A stretch of 64,000 nucleotides of DNA. Source: Ulota crispa. Its lineage: Eukaryota > Streptophyta > Bryopsida > Orthotrichales > Orthotrichaceae. Made by a program: the position numbers and the translations under genes. Positions 1-10,724 of this stretch are shown in pieces; within the stretch, counting starts at the first letter, position 1, and every line of letters begins with the position of its first letter. The notes under the pieces were generated by a model that saw nothing but the letters and a program-made list of their open reading frames with translations, was not told the DNA's origin and did not search any database. Location of the stretch: the NCBI GenBank assembly GCA_963920765.1, contig OY987249.1:17952483-18016482 (forward strand). Direction: 5' to 3'.

Positions 1-782
1 AAACTTTTCCGTGTAATTGCTTGTCATTCAAGAGTGTGTCTCTATCGGACAAGTTTGGTACCACCCTTGGAGCAAGCCCCAAATCTTCACTATCTTGACC
101 GCTGACGTGGCTATATAGGGTGGTCCCCACAGTGATGAAGATGAATGTAAAAGTACCAGACAAAATCGCAGTTTGAACCCAACAGCGTAGAAAAACCAAA
201 TTTCAACCGATCACGTTTGAGAAATTTTCAGCCGGACGCTAGTCTGAACCGGGCCTTATCATTTTGTCCAGCTCCTCTGGATGTCCTGGTCTGAACCGGG
301 CCTTTAGTTGATACTTGATACTGGAGGTGACATGGTATCCGGACCAGACCCTGGTAATACCCAGGTAGTAATGCACGGCCAGGAATAATAAGCAGAAGAA
401 TTTGAGGACCCGCCAATGGGAACGAGTGCCGCGTGGAGCCGCATGAAGCCGCGTGCAGAGGTCATCGGGGGGAAGCAGGGATTGAAGCTTCTTTCCAGTT
501 ACCGGGCCACATGCCGGGAAGCACCGCCGTGCATGACTCCCCGCTGCCGGGCCTGCAAAGCCGCCCCATAAATCAATCTCTCCTGCCGGAATTCCTCGTT
601 CACTTCAAGGCCGCGGCCATTTCGGCTCCGCCATCCAGCTGAATGTGAACACGGAACTACCCAGGCCCCACATTCGGAGCTTTTATTGCAGCGATTGAGA
701 GCAGAGTGTGTGTTTGCGGAGGATCCTGAAGTCCTGAACTGTTGTAGTAGTTGCTGGAGTGCGAGCTTTGGCAGCTTTGGCG
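1..782 (+). promoter_or_regulatory. Upstream region and probable 5' leader of the KCS gene
   Basis: GC content rises towards the gene. A TATA-like cataaat lies at 567-573, about 210 bases before the ATG, and could place transcription start near 600. The 15-mer tctgaaccgggcctt occurs twice, at 243-257 and 290-304. Promoter identity is inferred from position only. Confidence 0.35.
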
Positions 783-2345
783 ATGGCGTCGTCTGGTCCG
801 GTCTATGCCCGCGTGCTTGACGGCGAGCCGGAGCCAGCGGTGCGGATCCGGGTGCGGCAACGACTGCCGGATTTTCTTCAGTCGGTGAACCTGAAGTACG
901 TGAAGCTGGGGTATCATTACGTCGTCTCGCACGCGCTGTTCCTCTTCGTGCTCCCGCTCCTGCTCGCCGTAGCTGCGGAGTTCGGCCGACTCGGACGCGA
1001 CGACATTGTGCAGTTATGGACGCACCTTCAGTACAACCTGGTGTCGGTGCTCGCTTGTTCCGGCGCGCTTGTCTTCGTAGCCACTCTCTACTTCATGTCG
1101 CGCCCTCGTCCGGTATATCTCGTGGATTTCGCATGCTACAAACCCGAGGAAGAACGCAAAGTGACGATGCAGACGTTTATTCAGCGATCGATTGAAGCTG
1201 AAAAGTTCGACGAGAAGAGCATGGAGTTCCAGAGGAAGATCATCGAGCGGTCGGGGTTGGGGCAGGAGACGTACCTCCCGCGCGCGGTGGTGAGCTCCCC
1301 GCCGAACCCTTGTATGAAGGAGGCGCGCATGGAAGCGGAGCAAGTGATGTTCGGCGCACTCGATGAGCTTTTTGAGAAAACCGGCGTGAAACCGAAGGAC
1401 GTGGGTGTGCTAGTAGTGAACTGTAGTTTGTTCAACCCCACTCCGTCTCTCTCCGCCATGATAGTGAACCACTACAAGATGCGCGGGAACATCCAAAGTC
1501 TGAATCTGGGCGGGATGGGCTGCTCGGCGGGAGTGATAGCGATCGACCTGGCGAAGGACCTCTTGCAAGTGCACGGCGGCTCGTACGCCATCGTCGTCTC
1601 CATGGAGAACATCACCTTGAACTGGTACTTCGGTAACGACAGGTCGAAGCTCGTGTCGAACTGTATCTTTCGAATGGGCGGTGCTGCTATTTTGCTCTCG
1701 AACAAGCGATCGGAGCGACGGCGGGCGAAGTACGAGCTCGTGCACACCGTGAGAACCCACAAAGGCGCAGACGAGAAATGTTTTCGCTGTGTTTTCCAGG
1801 AAGAGGATTCTCAAGGCACGATGGGAGTGTCTCTTTCACGAGAGCTCATGGGCGTCGCTGGTGACGCCTTAAAGGCGAACATCACTACACTCGGTCCTCT
1901 TGTTCTTCCTCTTTCTGAACAGATCCTGTTTTTTGCAACCCTAGTTGCAAGAAAGTTTCTCAACATGAGAGTGAGACCTTACATTCCTGATTTCAAGCTT
2001 GCTTTTGACCATTTTTGTATCCACGCTGGCGGGCGAGCTGTTTTGGACGAGATCGAGAAGAACTTGCAGCTCTCTGAGTGGCACATGGAGCCTTCTCGAA
2101 TGACGCTCTACAGATTTGGCAACACTTCCAGTAGCTCCCCTTGGTATGAGCTTGCGTACACCGAAGCTAAAGGCCGTGTGCGTCGTGGTGACAAGGTATG
2201 GCAAATTGCGTTTGGGTCGGGGTTCAAGTGCAACAGCGCTGTGTGGAGAGCGCTTCGTACTGTGAAACCTCCGCAGTACAGTCCGTGGTCTGATTGTATT
2301 GACAAGTTGCCTGTTGTCGTGCCCACGTACGCCAACATTTCGTAG
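783..2345 (+). CDS. 3-ketoacyl-CoA synthase (very-long-chain fatty acid condensing enzyme)
   Basis: A 520-residue intronless gene for the condensing enzyme of the ER fatty acid elongase, which joins malonyl-CoA to a long-chain acyl-CoA in wax, cutin and sphingolipid precursor synthesis. Two hydrophobic segments (about residues 49-67 and 85-104) fit the N-terminal membrane anchors of the family. The FAE1/CUT1 domain follows, with catalytic Cys247 in [10 protein letters not shown], His414 in HFCIHAGG and Asn447 in RFGNTSSSS. The Cys-His and His-Asn spacings (167 and 33) are nearly those of Arabidopsis FAE1, and the length is typical. An open frame runs upstream to a GTG at 759, but the first ATG is at 783 and is the eukaryotic start. 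The family is certain; substrate chain length cannot be read from sequence. Confidence 0.96.
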   Translation: MASSGPVYARVLDGEPEPAVRIRVRQRLPDFLQSVNLKYVKLGYHYVVSHALFLFVLPLLLAVAAEFGRLGRDDIVQLWTHLQYNLVSVLACSGALVFVATLYFMSRPRPVYLVDFACYKPEEERKVTMQTFIQRSIEAEKFDEKSMEFQRKIIERSGLGQETYLPRAVVSSPPNPCMKEARMEAEQVMFGALDELFEKTGVKPKDVGVLVVNCSLFNPTPSLSAMIVNHYKMRGNIQSLNLGGMGCSAGVIAIDLAKDLLQVHGGSYAIVVSMENITLNWYFGNDRSKLVSNCIFRMGGAAILLSNKRSERRRAKYELVHTVRTHKGADEKCFRCVFQEEDSQGTMGVSLSRELMGVAGDALKANITTLGPLVLPLSEQILFFATLVARKFLNMRVRPYIPDFKLAFDHFCIHAGGRAVLDEIEKNLQLSEWHMEPSRMTLYRFGNTSSSSPWYELAYTEAKGRVRRGDKVWQIAFGSGFKCNSAVWRALRTVKPPQYSPWSDCIDKLPVVVPTYANIS

Positions 2346-3870
2346 CTCATTATTCTTTTTTGGAGACTCTATCCATTGAGATCCATTGAGAAGACATACA
2401 GCCCTTCTCGTCCCCGGGACATTTTTTTTGGCGTATCTCGGTGACAGTTGATTCTTTTAGGGTTTTGATTTTTAGTTGTTGAGCCCTTGAAAACAAAACA
2501 CGGCAGTTTGCTTTTGCCTGGTGGTTCAAGCAGTGAAACGGGCACCCATTGTTCCTGAAAGAAACTCTGCTGTTGAACTTTGTAATTTTATTTTGTACTT
2601 GAAGAAAGATACAGTTAGGCAAGATTTTACACTGCCATTACAAGCACCGGTGCATTTACAGAGGATTATTTTCAATTCATAGTTGTGAGTTCGTCAATTG
2701 GCAGGAATGACAGGAGTTTCTAGTTGTGTAGGTACAGAGCGTCACCTTGGAAAATACTCCAGAAGTTTGAAGTAGTGTCAAGCTGTGGGTTTGATCAACT
2801 TTTCCTCATTAGAATGGGTATCAATTGACATTCGCCCATCGTCACTGGCAAGGGCATTTCCTTGTGATCCTGCCAGCTGTTTTACAAGAACGATTCCTGT
2901 TGAATGTAATTAACTTACCATTTGATGAAGTTTTGTTATCACTTGACTCTGGAGATCAACTAGTTTCTTAGTTGCCTGTGCTCTCCATCTATAGAACTTT
3001 TTGAAGCAGTTTTGTTTTACATGATGCAGCAAACCTTTTTCTTGACTCAAAAAATCCTACCTTTGCAAAGTTTGAGAATTTGGATCCTAAAGGATGTTGA
3101 TGTTTTGTATACGGACTCCCGTGTTGTATACTGATGGGGTATTTGGATAGCACATGAATTCCATTGGAGTTGTAAATTTCAAGCCAAGTCAGAAACATAA
3201 TACTAGTCAACTAGGATTTTTTGAGGAATTCTTGACATTTGTTGTAAAAAAAAATTTTAGTACTAAATGGTTCTCCTACAAATACATACAACACTTTTGG
3301 TGGGCAACATCCTTTAGGGGTTAACCTTTCAACGTTCGAAGACTTGCAAAGTTGGTGCAGTTAGTGATCTGATAGGTCATCAAAGGGGTAATTGTATGAA
3401 TTGTCAACTGCATAGCTAAGTTTGGTAAACTTACTGTTATTGTGAATGATTTTTACTTACTACAGCGGAATCAATATAGCGTCTGTGTCAGTGTTATTTG
3501 GAATGTTGATGTTTTTGAGTGTGGGATGGCAGGTGATGAAATACATTACTTTATCATAATGATAATGGCATAAGTTAGTGTGAATGCAGTAGTGCCATTA
3601 TATAATTGTTTTTTGAGAAAGTAATGTTTTGACGTGCACTTATTCAAATGTATTATTTATTAGGTGACTATTAGTTTGTTTAATGTCACTAGCATTAATG
3701 GGATAAAGACCTGCACCGGCATTGTGAACAGAGTGGATTGCAGGAATTTACAACAATAAGGTGGAGGTTGTCTTTTGTCATTAATACTCATGTGGTCTTC
3801 TACCAATACTGATTTAATACTACTGCTGACATCTTTAATGGATTGCTACCTCCGTCGGCGAGACCTTTGG
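2346..3870. other. KCS 3' region and gene-free sequence
   Basis: The KCS 3' UTR probably occupies the first 250 bases or so, but no clear polyadenylation signal stands out. The rest is AT-rich with no convincing coding segment. A ggggttaa at 3317-3324 looks like the right end of one of the TTAA-flanked elements found elsewhere, but I could not find its partner. Confidence 0.4.
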
Positions 3871-4138
3871 TGACACCCGGCTGTATTCGGGGAGAAATAT
3901 TAATTTCACCGGCTAAAATCCAGCATCTCCCAGTTTCAACCGGATTTTCACTCCCATGCACCAGTTGTTTTCAGTAAAACTTCTATATTTGTACTGTAAT
4001 TTGCTATATTTAAATTTTTTAAAAGAAAAAGATTGGTATTCTATTCAGTAGTCCAAGTTTCAACTTGGGTTTTTTGCAATTTCAACTGGCTAACAATACA
4101 CTGACCGATGGTTCTCCCCAAACATTGCACCCGGTCAT
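3871..4138. repeat. Foldback element with ACCGGGTGCA-type ends
   Basis: The two ends are imperfect inverted repeats: acccggctgtattcggggag on the left answers ctccccaaacattgcacccgg on the right when complemented. The interior is AT-rich and non-coding. Partial relatives with a gtgcatgcaccgg motif occur near 15970 and at the right window edge. Confidence 0.5.
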
Positions 4139-5036
4139 GTTCACTTGATAAGTTATGGCTTTGCTGTATGGTAGTCACACCTATACCCGACCATTTAAGG
4201 TTTGGGGCACCTCAAGGTTTTGGAAAATTCCGGAAAAAAACCCATTGGGCTAGCCTTTCAACAAGCTATCAAGGAATGTAATTTTTGTGAAAAAATGTAT
4301 TGTAGAATATTTTATATTAAATGGTAAAATTGCAACCTAAAGGATACTAAAGGCAACTCTAGAGTACCCTTGAAAGTGCTTGGGTGTGTTCCTATAATGG
4401 CACAAGATGGTCCCAATCCCAACCACCTCAAAGCAGCTTAGCAACTAACATGTGGTAGGATTTGCTTGTGCAAGTGGCATTTAGTGCTCCACTTTGGGTT
4501 CAACACTGGGCGGAGAATAGCCAAAAACTAGAGTGCAGTGTTGGGAGGTGGTCGTTGATAGGTGTGCCTACCTTACTGGTAGCAGGGTGCCGGCATAACC
4601 AGTGTTTATTGTACTGTTAATCAGTTGAAATCGCTAAAAAAAACCAATTGAAACTTGAAACTATTGGAAGAAACTGGCGAGTTTTTTCAAGAATACAACT
4701 CTAGTTATAAATATACTCCTTTTCAAGAACACTAGATATAAGTATATTACACTATAATATAGAAAACTTAGAGCATCTCCAGCATTGCCTTTTCAAGGTT
4801 TGACACATTTCATGCATAGATGATAAGTGCTTGGAGCTAGCAGTCTTTTTTTTGGCAAAATTTTACGTAAATCTTACCTACACTAGAAGACTTGGGTGAA
4901 AAATTGGATGAAATCACCACCTCTCTCCTTACGTAATCATTGGGTTTGCTAGATTTTGAATGAGTGTAGCTTATATTAGTCAATGTATTGAATGAACCTG
5001 CACATATTGTTCCCTTGGTGAATGGTCAAATAACTA
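4139..5036. other. Gene-free AT-rich stretch
   Basis: No coding potential seen. From about 4770, sequence starting gagcatctccagcattgcc resembles 30210-30390 (shared gtaaatcttacct and ttggatgaaatc blocks). This suggests fragments of one dispersed repeat. Confidence 0.35.
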
Positions 5037-5442
5037 CTGTAGGTTGTTAGCAGATTCGGCATAAAATAATTCTCCAAAATTTTGCCTAATTATTCTATAA
5101 ATTATTCTCCAAAAATGTCCAATGTCAAACAAATCAAAAATTGAAATGCCAAATATCATAAAAGTCATTAAGCTTAACTAACAATGGAAGGTTAAGGTTG
5201 ATTCCAAGAGGGCTCAATCTACTGCAAATTTCTTACCAAGGGCTAATTTTAGAAAGTGAAAGATGCTTAGAAAAAGGCTTAATCCTACTATTTTTTTGAT
5301 TGAATGCCAAATAATAACAACTTTTTAAAAAAGTGCCTAATCTTATTTAATTATTTAATTATACAATCTGATGCCGAATTGAGTTTTTCTAGAAAAATAA
5401 TTAATTCGGCAGGGAGCAGCCGAATCTGCTCCCCACCTACAG
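5037..5442. mobile_element. MITE with CTGTAGG ends and TA target duplication
   Basis: Inverted ends read CTGTAGGTTGTTAGCAGATT on the left and, complemented, CTGTAGGTGGGGAGCAGATT on the right. Both continue with CGGC and are flanked by TA. The interior is AT-rich and non-coding. A TA target fits a Tc1/mariner (Stowaway-like) origin. Confidence 0.6.
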
Positions 5443-6617
5443 TATATATGGGGCATTTTTGAAGAGCAAGGGCTACGTACAAGGCTTGAGAACAAGAATT
5501 TTGAGAGCCCTTTACAAACAGATGTAATTTCTTGGAGTGTCAAGTTTGAAGTGCAACTCTTGGGATGCTCTTATAAGAAATGATTGGTGCATGTCCAAAC
5601 TGGTTCAAAATGAAAAATGCCGGATTTCAGCCGATGAACAGTGACTAGTAGTGAGAGCTTTCATATCTCTTTGGGCCTCTTTTACACAAAGTGTCAAGGC
5701 TACTTCTCGGGAAGATTTTTGAATTTCACATGCTAGTATCCATCCTTCACCATCACCAAAATTGGTCTTTACACGTGTGCACATAGAGTATTTCTTTTAT
5801 CAATACAAAAATGAGCTTTTTTGGAAATCCTGGCAGGTTCTTTTCCTTGCATTTCCTAAGTTCCAACTGGTTTTTTTCATTTTTTCACCATCTAATGAAA
5901 TAACAATTGTTGACGTTTTGTAAATTTTAGTCAAGGCTATCAAAATTTGATATCATTTGAACGAAATTTTTAGCACATACGGTCTCAAACATTCACAAAG
6001 TACAATGGAGGTTGTTTCTGATGAATCTAAAGGTCTTGGAATCAAAAAAGTCAAGGCATATAAATAAAGCCTTGAGAATGACCAATGAAATGGAATGGAG
6101 ACTAAGTAGAGCTGTTGAAAATACAACACTGACTTTTCATTTCAAGTAGTTTCTCAAAGTTAATCGTATTTAAATGAAAATTGGTAATTGTTCAAAAGAT
6201 AGAAATGGACCCTCCTTTTTAGAAGGATCCACCTCTTAGACAAGGGGCTGTGTCAAATTTTGACTTTTTGAGAACGACTTTTTTTTCTTTAGAAATTTGG
6301 TCTTCTCTCAATAAAAAACCTTGTGGCTAATTTTAGAAAATTTGAACCATGAGAGGAGAGGATTGAGACATTCTGATGCTACTCCAAAACTGCCTTGATT
6401 TATAGTGGAAAGAGGTCCTTAGTTAAAATATGAGATAAACCATGTATGTATGTATAAACAAAGGAGGAGGTGCTTAATTCCTATGAGTGCAAGGAAGGAT
6501 GAAGCATGTAGTCTGAAGCTTTTGAAGGAGAATAAAGTATGGCTTCATAAAATTTCAAACATAATTTTTTTGTTTTGGAAAGTTTTTTTTCTCCCATCTC
6601 TATATCACTAGAAGAAA
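5443..6617. other. Gene-free AT-rich stretch
   Basis: No open frame with recognisable protein features, and no clear repeat boundaries. Confidence 0.4.
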
Positions 6618-6746
6618 CACTACAAGATATCATGGTCAAATTTACAAAAAGTTGACAAAGATTGTGACCTAATCTACAGTATATTGTAGATTAGGTCACA
6701 ATCAATGTTAACTTTTTGTAAATTTGACCATGGTTTTCTTGTAGAG
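6618..6746. mobile_element. CACTA-ended foldback MITE
   Basis: Starts CACTACAAGA and ends with the complement (TCTTGTAGAG), with a 3-base duplication aaa on each side (6615-6617, 6747-6749). The arms pair over nearly the whole length around a centre near 6682. CACTA termini and a 3-base duplication are diagnostic of the CACTA (En/Spm) superfamily. Sister copies lie at 7371-7500 and 50183-50261. Confidence 0.8.
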
Positions 6747-6749
6747 AAA

Positions 6750-7179
6750 CCTATGTTTTTTTTTACAAATTTTTGGATGTGTGCTAGTTTCTATGTTAAC
6801 AAGGACGTCAAATATAACATTCAGGTTTGAGTTTTAACATCAATCATAACATAAAAATAAGTGGCCATCCAAAAAAATTGTCAAGAAAAAACACAGGTTT
6901 CTTCTAATATATGAACTAAGTTTAGTTCAAAGCCTTGTAAACAATTCATGAATTGTCCAATGATCAAAGTAGTCACATAATTGAAGAACATTTATGAGTT
7001 ACTTTCTAAACAATATTAGATGTACCTCATCCATTTCATACGGCACCTATTGTAAGTACTTGAGAACATTTGTTGTCCACCCACTAGACATTTGTCCTCT
7101 TGTAAGTTTATAATATTTATATTTACAAATCAAACACTATTGAATTTTTCAAATCTTCCTTGAAACTAATCTACATATT
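6750..7179. other. Gene-free spacer between two MITEs
   Basis: AT-rich sequence with no coding or repeat structure that I could recognise. Confidence 0.35.
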
Positions 7180-7304
7180 CACTACAAGAAAAACAAGTCT
7201 TAGACAACTAATCCACAATGACTGTATTTGAGTCATCTGATGGTCATTGTAGACATTTGCAATCATTGTGGACTAATTATTTAGGACATGTTTTTCTTGT
7301 GATG
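7180..7304. mobile_element. CACTA-ended MITE, second family
   Basis: Begins CACTACAAGAAAAACAAGTC and ends TTTTTCTTGTGATG, with 3-base duplications att on both sides (7177-7179, 7305-7307). Its interior (ccacaatgactg / atcattgtgg) differs from the 6618 family and resembles the element at 48592-48732. Confidence 0.75.
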
Positions 7305-7370
7305 ATTACGTCATAAAACTTAAAATAGTGAAACTACTTGTCATGCAAAGAGTGCAAGCTTCAATGCCAC

Positions 7371-7500
7371 CACTACAAGGAAATCATGGTCAAATCTACA
7401 AAAAATTAACAAATATTGTGACCTAGTCTATAGTATACTCTATACTAGGTCACAATATTTGTGAACTTTTTGTAAATTTGACCATGATTTCCTTGTAGTG
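7371..7500. mobile_element. CACTA-ended foldback MITE (sister of 6618-6746)
   Basis: Ends CACTACAAGG and CCTTGTAGTG. The arms share tcatggtcaaat...acaaa and a central gtgacctagtctata palindrome with the copy at 6618. The flanking triplets cac and caa differ by one base. Confidence 0.75.
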
Positions 7501-7891
7501 CAAAAAATCCCTCAATTCTAATAATGAACCATTTTTGTCTATTAAAGAAAAGTATTGAAAGTGATGTGTCTCTTGGGAACAATATACTCTTGCTCAGGTT
7601 TTTTTGCTCTTTCATTGGTCTAGCAAAAAGTGCCCTTTCAATGAACACAAGTAAGGAAAATGGATAGAATCATTCATGGGTAATTATCATCCACAAATTT
7701 GGCTAATATTAATAACTTCCATTCAAATATTGGCACACTTGATGTATCTTTGAGAATGACTTGATAATTTTATCCTTTTTCTCATCTAATTTGTTTAGTA
7801 TTAAGGTAGCCAATGTCAAAATGAAGTAAAATTGTGGCAGAAGTTTAACTAATTTTCTTTCCATACCTTACTCATCTCTTTTGGCATATAA
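7501..7891. other. Gene-free spacer
   Basis: AT-rich sequence; nothing recognised. Confidence 0.35.
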
Positions 7892-7895
7892 TTAA

Positions 7896-8349
7896 CCCCT
7901 AAAGGCCCAAGTGGTCCCTCGGGAGCCAAGCGGAATTTTGGGCATGTACCTATGGCTAAACAACTTTTTGTGATTTTTTGAAACTTTTACAGATGGTGGG
8001 GAATTCAAAGATTTATGTGGAAATCTAATTTTTTCTTCATTCCGACATTTATTGAAGAATCTAAAAATTAATTTATGCAAAATAGGAGACTCTGAGCAGC
8101 TCAAAAACTTTTTTAAAAAGAGCAATTTATATAAAAAAAATTTAGGCTGCTGGAAGTCCCTTGTTTTGCATAAATTAATTTTTAGCTTCTTCAATAAATG
8201 TTAGAATGAAGAAAAAATCAGATTTCCACATAGATCTTTGAATTCCCCATCATCCCAAAAGTTTCAAAAAATCACAAAAAGTTGTTTAGCCATAGGTACA
8301 TGCCTGAAATTCTGCTTGGCCTTCAAGGGACTACTTGGGCCATTAGGGG
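7896..8349. mobile_element. TTAA-flanked foldback element, near-perfect palindrome
   Basis: A 454-base element between TTAA at 7892-7895 and 8350-8353. The left end CCCCTAAAGGCCCAAGTGGT is answered by the complement of the right end, CCCCTAATGGCCCAAGTAGT. The arms of about 225 bases pair almost throughout (shared catgtacctatggctaaac and attaatttatgcaaaa). No coding capacity. The ends and TTAA flank match the class proved at 45408-45832. Confidence 0.8.
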
Positions 8350-8353
8350 TTAA

Positions 8354-8797
8354 GAGCATAAAAATCATAGAAACATTCAACCTCTAAGAGAAACTTTTGA
8401 CTTGCATGCTTATCAAATGCCATTCTAAGGGGGTACTTTACACTACATTCCATGCCTTGCTAAAATCTTAATACTTGATATGTGTACTTTGCATTCCACA
8501 CTACGTTCCGGGTGGCATCATTTTTGGAAGTTTTAGTGTCAAAAAAGATGGAGCTTCATTTCAAATTTGGGTTGATCATTTTGCTGAATCCAACTTTCAC
8601 CTCAAGTTCCCTCAATATTTTTGCATGAAATATTCATAACTTTTTTTAGTACTCCTTTTTACCCTTAACAACCCAATGAAGCTAAGATCTTGCATTGAGA
8701 TGGGACGTGGGATGTAATGTAAAGCACCCCTAAAATTGCATTTTTCCCACCTTAAACACCCTCTCTTGCTATAAAGTTGGGTGCAAATCTCCAAGCC
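8354..8797. other. Gene-free spacer
   Basis: No coding features. A block with tactcctttttacccttaa near 8650 recurs near 33660, indicating a dispersed repeat fragment. Confidence 0.35.
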
Positions 8798-9169
8798 TAA
8801 GGTAGAAATACCATAAACCGTTACTCCTCCAATAATGGCAGCATAGACTGTTCTTAAACCAACAAGAGCTCCCTTTGAAGAAGATTTCAAAAAGATGCTA
8901 TTTCCTCGCATTTGATTGGTTCAAACTTGTTTTAGATTAAGGTTCTAGAGGTAACTGTTTAAGGTACACTTATAAAACTAGAATCGGTCCAAACCCTAAA
9001 TCCACATTTATATTACATAAAATATTCATTCTTGAGTAAAAAAAATTGTTTCTTTTACACTCTTCCTTATCCTTGTTTCTCCACAAATTGAGCATAATTT
9101 CTCAAAAAATTCCTCATATCTTACAGGCTAAAGTGACTTATTTTAACCGTTTATGGTATTTCTACCTTA
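8798..9169. repeat. Element with TAAGGTAGAAATACCATAAA inverted ends
   Basis: The ends form an inverted repeat of about 23 bases with one mismatch. The same end type (TAAGGTAG, then CCATAA, CGTTA) bounds repeats at 20460-20599, 24014-24335 and 63628-63950, so this is a dispersed non-autonomous family. Confidence 0.6.
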
Positions 9170-9433
9170 GCTGGTCACAAGTGAGTTTTCAAAATCGCAT
9201 TTTTTAAAAGAAGCCCCCGACAAGACACAAACAAAGCGTTTTTTTTTAGCAAAACAGAGTCAGTTTTTGCTAGTTTTGACAAGTCTAGACTCAAGTAGGC
9301 ACGTCCCTCTATGTATTACCCGTTAGAATGTGGAGAACAAAGGGGTAGCTGTTCCAAAGAAAACAATACATTAGGCTAGAACAAACCCAAATTTGCAGAG
9401 CGCACATGCTATGGGCTCCACGGCTCGGTTCAT

Positions 9434-9683
9434 ACATACGTTGATGTGACGCTAGGGTGGGAAAAAGCTCAGCATTTTTTACAAACGAGGGTAAGAGTAA
9501 AAAAATCCCCCACATTCATTGATATCCTTCTCTGTATCTCAAAATTAAAATAAGGTTTCCCAATCCAAATGGAAATCCCAAATTCCCAAATTCAATCTCT
9601 CATTAGGTGAATATCTAAACTCTTACATTTTTTGGTGGGTGAAAATCAAAGTTTTTCCACCCTAGCCCCACATCAATGTATGT
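9434..9683. repeat. Foldback repeat with ACATACGTTGATGTG ends
   Basis: The left end acatacgttgatgtgacgct pairs with the right end agccccacatcaatgtatgt, and ctagggtggg/ccaccctag extends the match inward. No coding content. Confidence 0.55.
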
Positions 9684-10724
9684 GCAATAACAATATGATC
9701 CCAGACTACCACTACTGCAATGGATAAATTTGAGCCCTCTAGAAGCCCCTCCAAAGTCTTAAAAAGGATTCTAAGATATGTACTTATGCAATAAACAAAT
9801 CACTAATCCCCTATTTTTGCCCACCCTTTAATTTCAATGCAAACATGCAATCACAAAAGTTCCATTGTTATGCCATTCAATTGAACAATGTTACGGGTAC
9901 AAATGTACAATAGAATCATAAATTCTATTTTACTCTATTTGAATAGATGAGTTAAGTATGTGAATAATGATTAGTGAATACATTTACATATTTTATGAGT
10001 GCAATGCCTTTTATATTGTTTTGGATTGTGCATGTGACTAAGACCCTTCAAACAAGATAACAGTAAATATGAGTGATTTTTTCTTGTACTCACGCTAGCA
10101 TGCCTAGCCCTCAAATAATAGCTTGCTTTGTCAAATATTGGGGCTCCTGTACGGCTCAAATTTTTTGCAATCTCGTAGATTGCTCAAACGCTTTTGTCGG
10201 AATCACTCAATGGCGTTCCTTCCTCAAAAACTCCCCGGACTTGTATGCATTGACCCAATCACACAGACTTGAGGCGACATAGCCAATTTTGCCAAACCAT
10301 TCGGAAAAGCTTCGCAGGGGTTTAGTCAAACCGAGATTGGCACTCATTTCGGCGATCGGGTGTGGTTTCCCTGGAGATTCTTCACAAACTCTTTGCGTGT
10401 GGTTTCTCTTCGGAATTTCCCGGTCTCGAGATCGCAAGGTACATTGCTTCTTCATCTGTCAATGCTCTAGATCTACGAAGCTTTGTTGTACTAGTAAAGA
10501 AAAATCCTGCATAAACTACTGCTCCCTAAATCTCCACAATGGCTGTTAAATTACTCGAGAGGAATGTTTGTTCAAAATTTGTGAGGGCTCTTTTGTACCT
10601 TTGGGTTGTTTTGAAGTAGGCTTGGAGATGTGCTACTGGGGGTTTAGACGGAATGTGTTGTAGATTCTTCGACGGTTTTGAAATCTGAGTTCGTAGTGTT
10701 ATTTTCAGGTTCTTTTTTATACAA
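9684..10724 (+). promoter_or_regulatory. Upstream and probable 5' UTR region of the BASS gene
   Basis: From about 10140 base composition becomes less AT-rich, typical of a transcribed leader. A possible 5' UTR intron could run from a donor-like aaggtaca near 10436 to the acceptor attttcag at 10701-10708, shortly before the ATG. The short open frames here have no protein-like features. Leader and intron are inferred. Confidence 0.35.

Noticed and set aside
759-782. Upstream extension of the KCS frame to codon 759
   Set aside because: The codon at 759 is GTG. The first ATG is at 783 and gives the normal family N-terminus.
1014-1814. Long minus-strand frames inside the KCS gene
   Set aside because: They are antisense shadows of a GC-rich coding sequence with no domain content.
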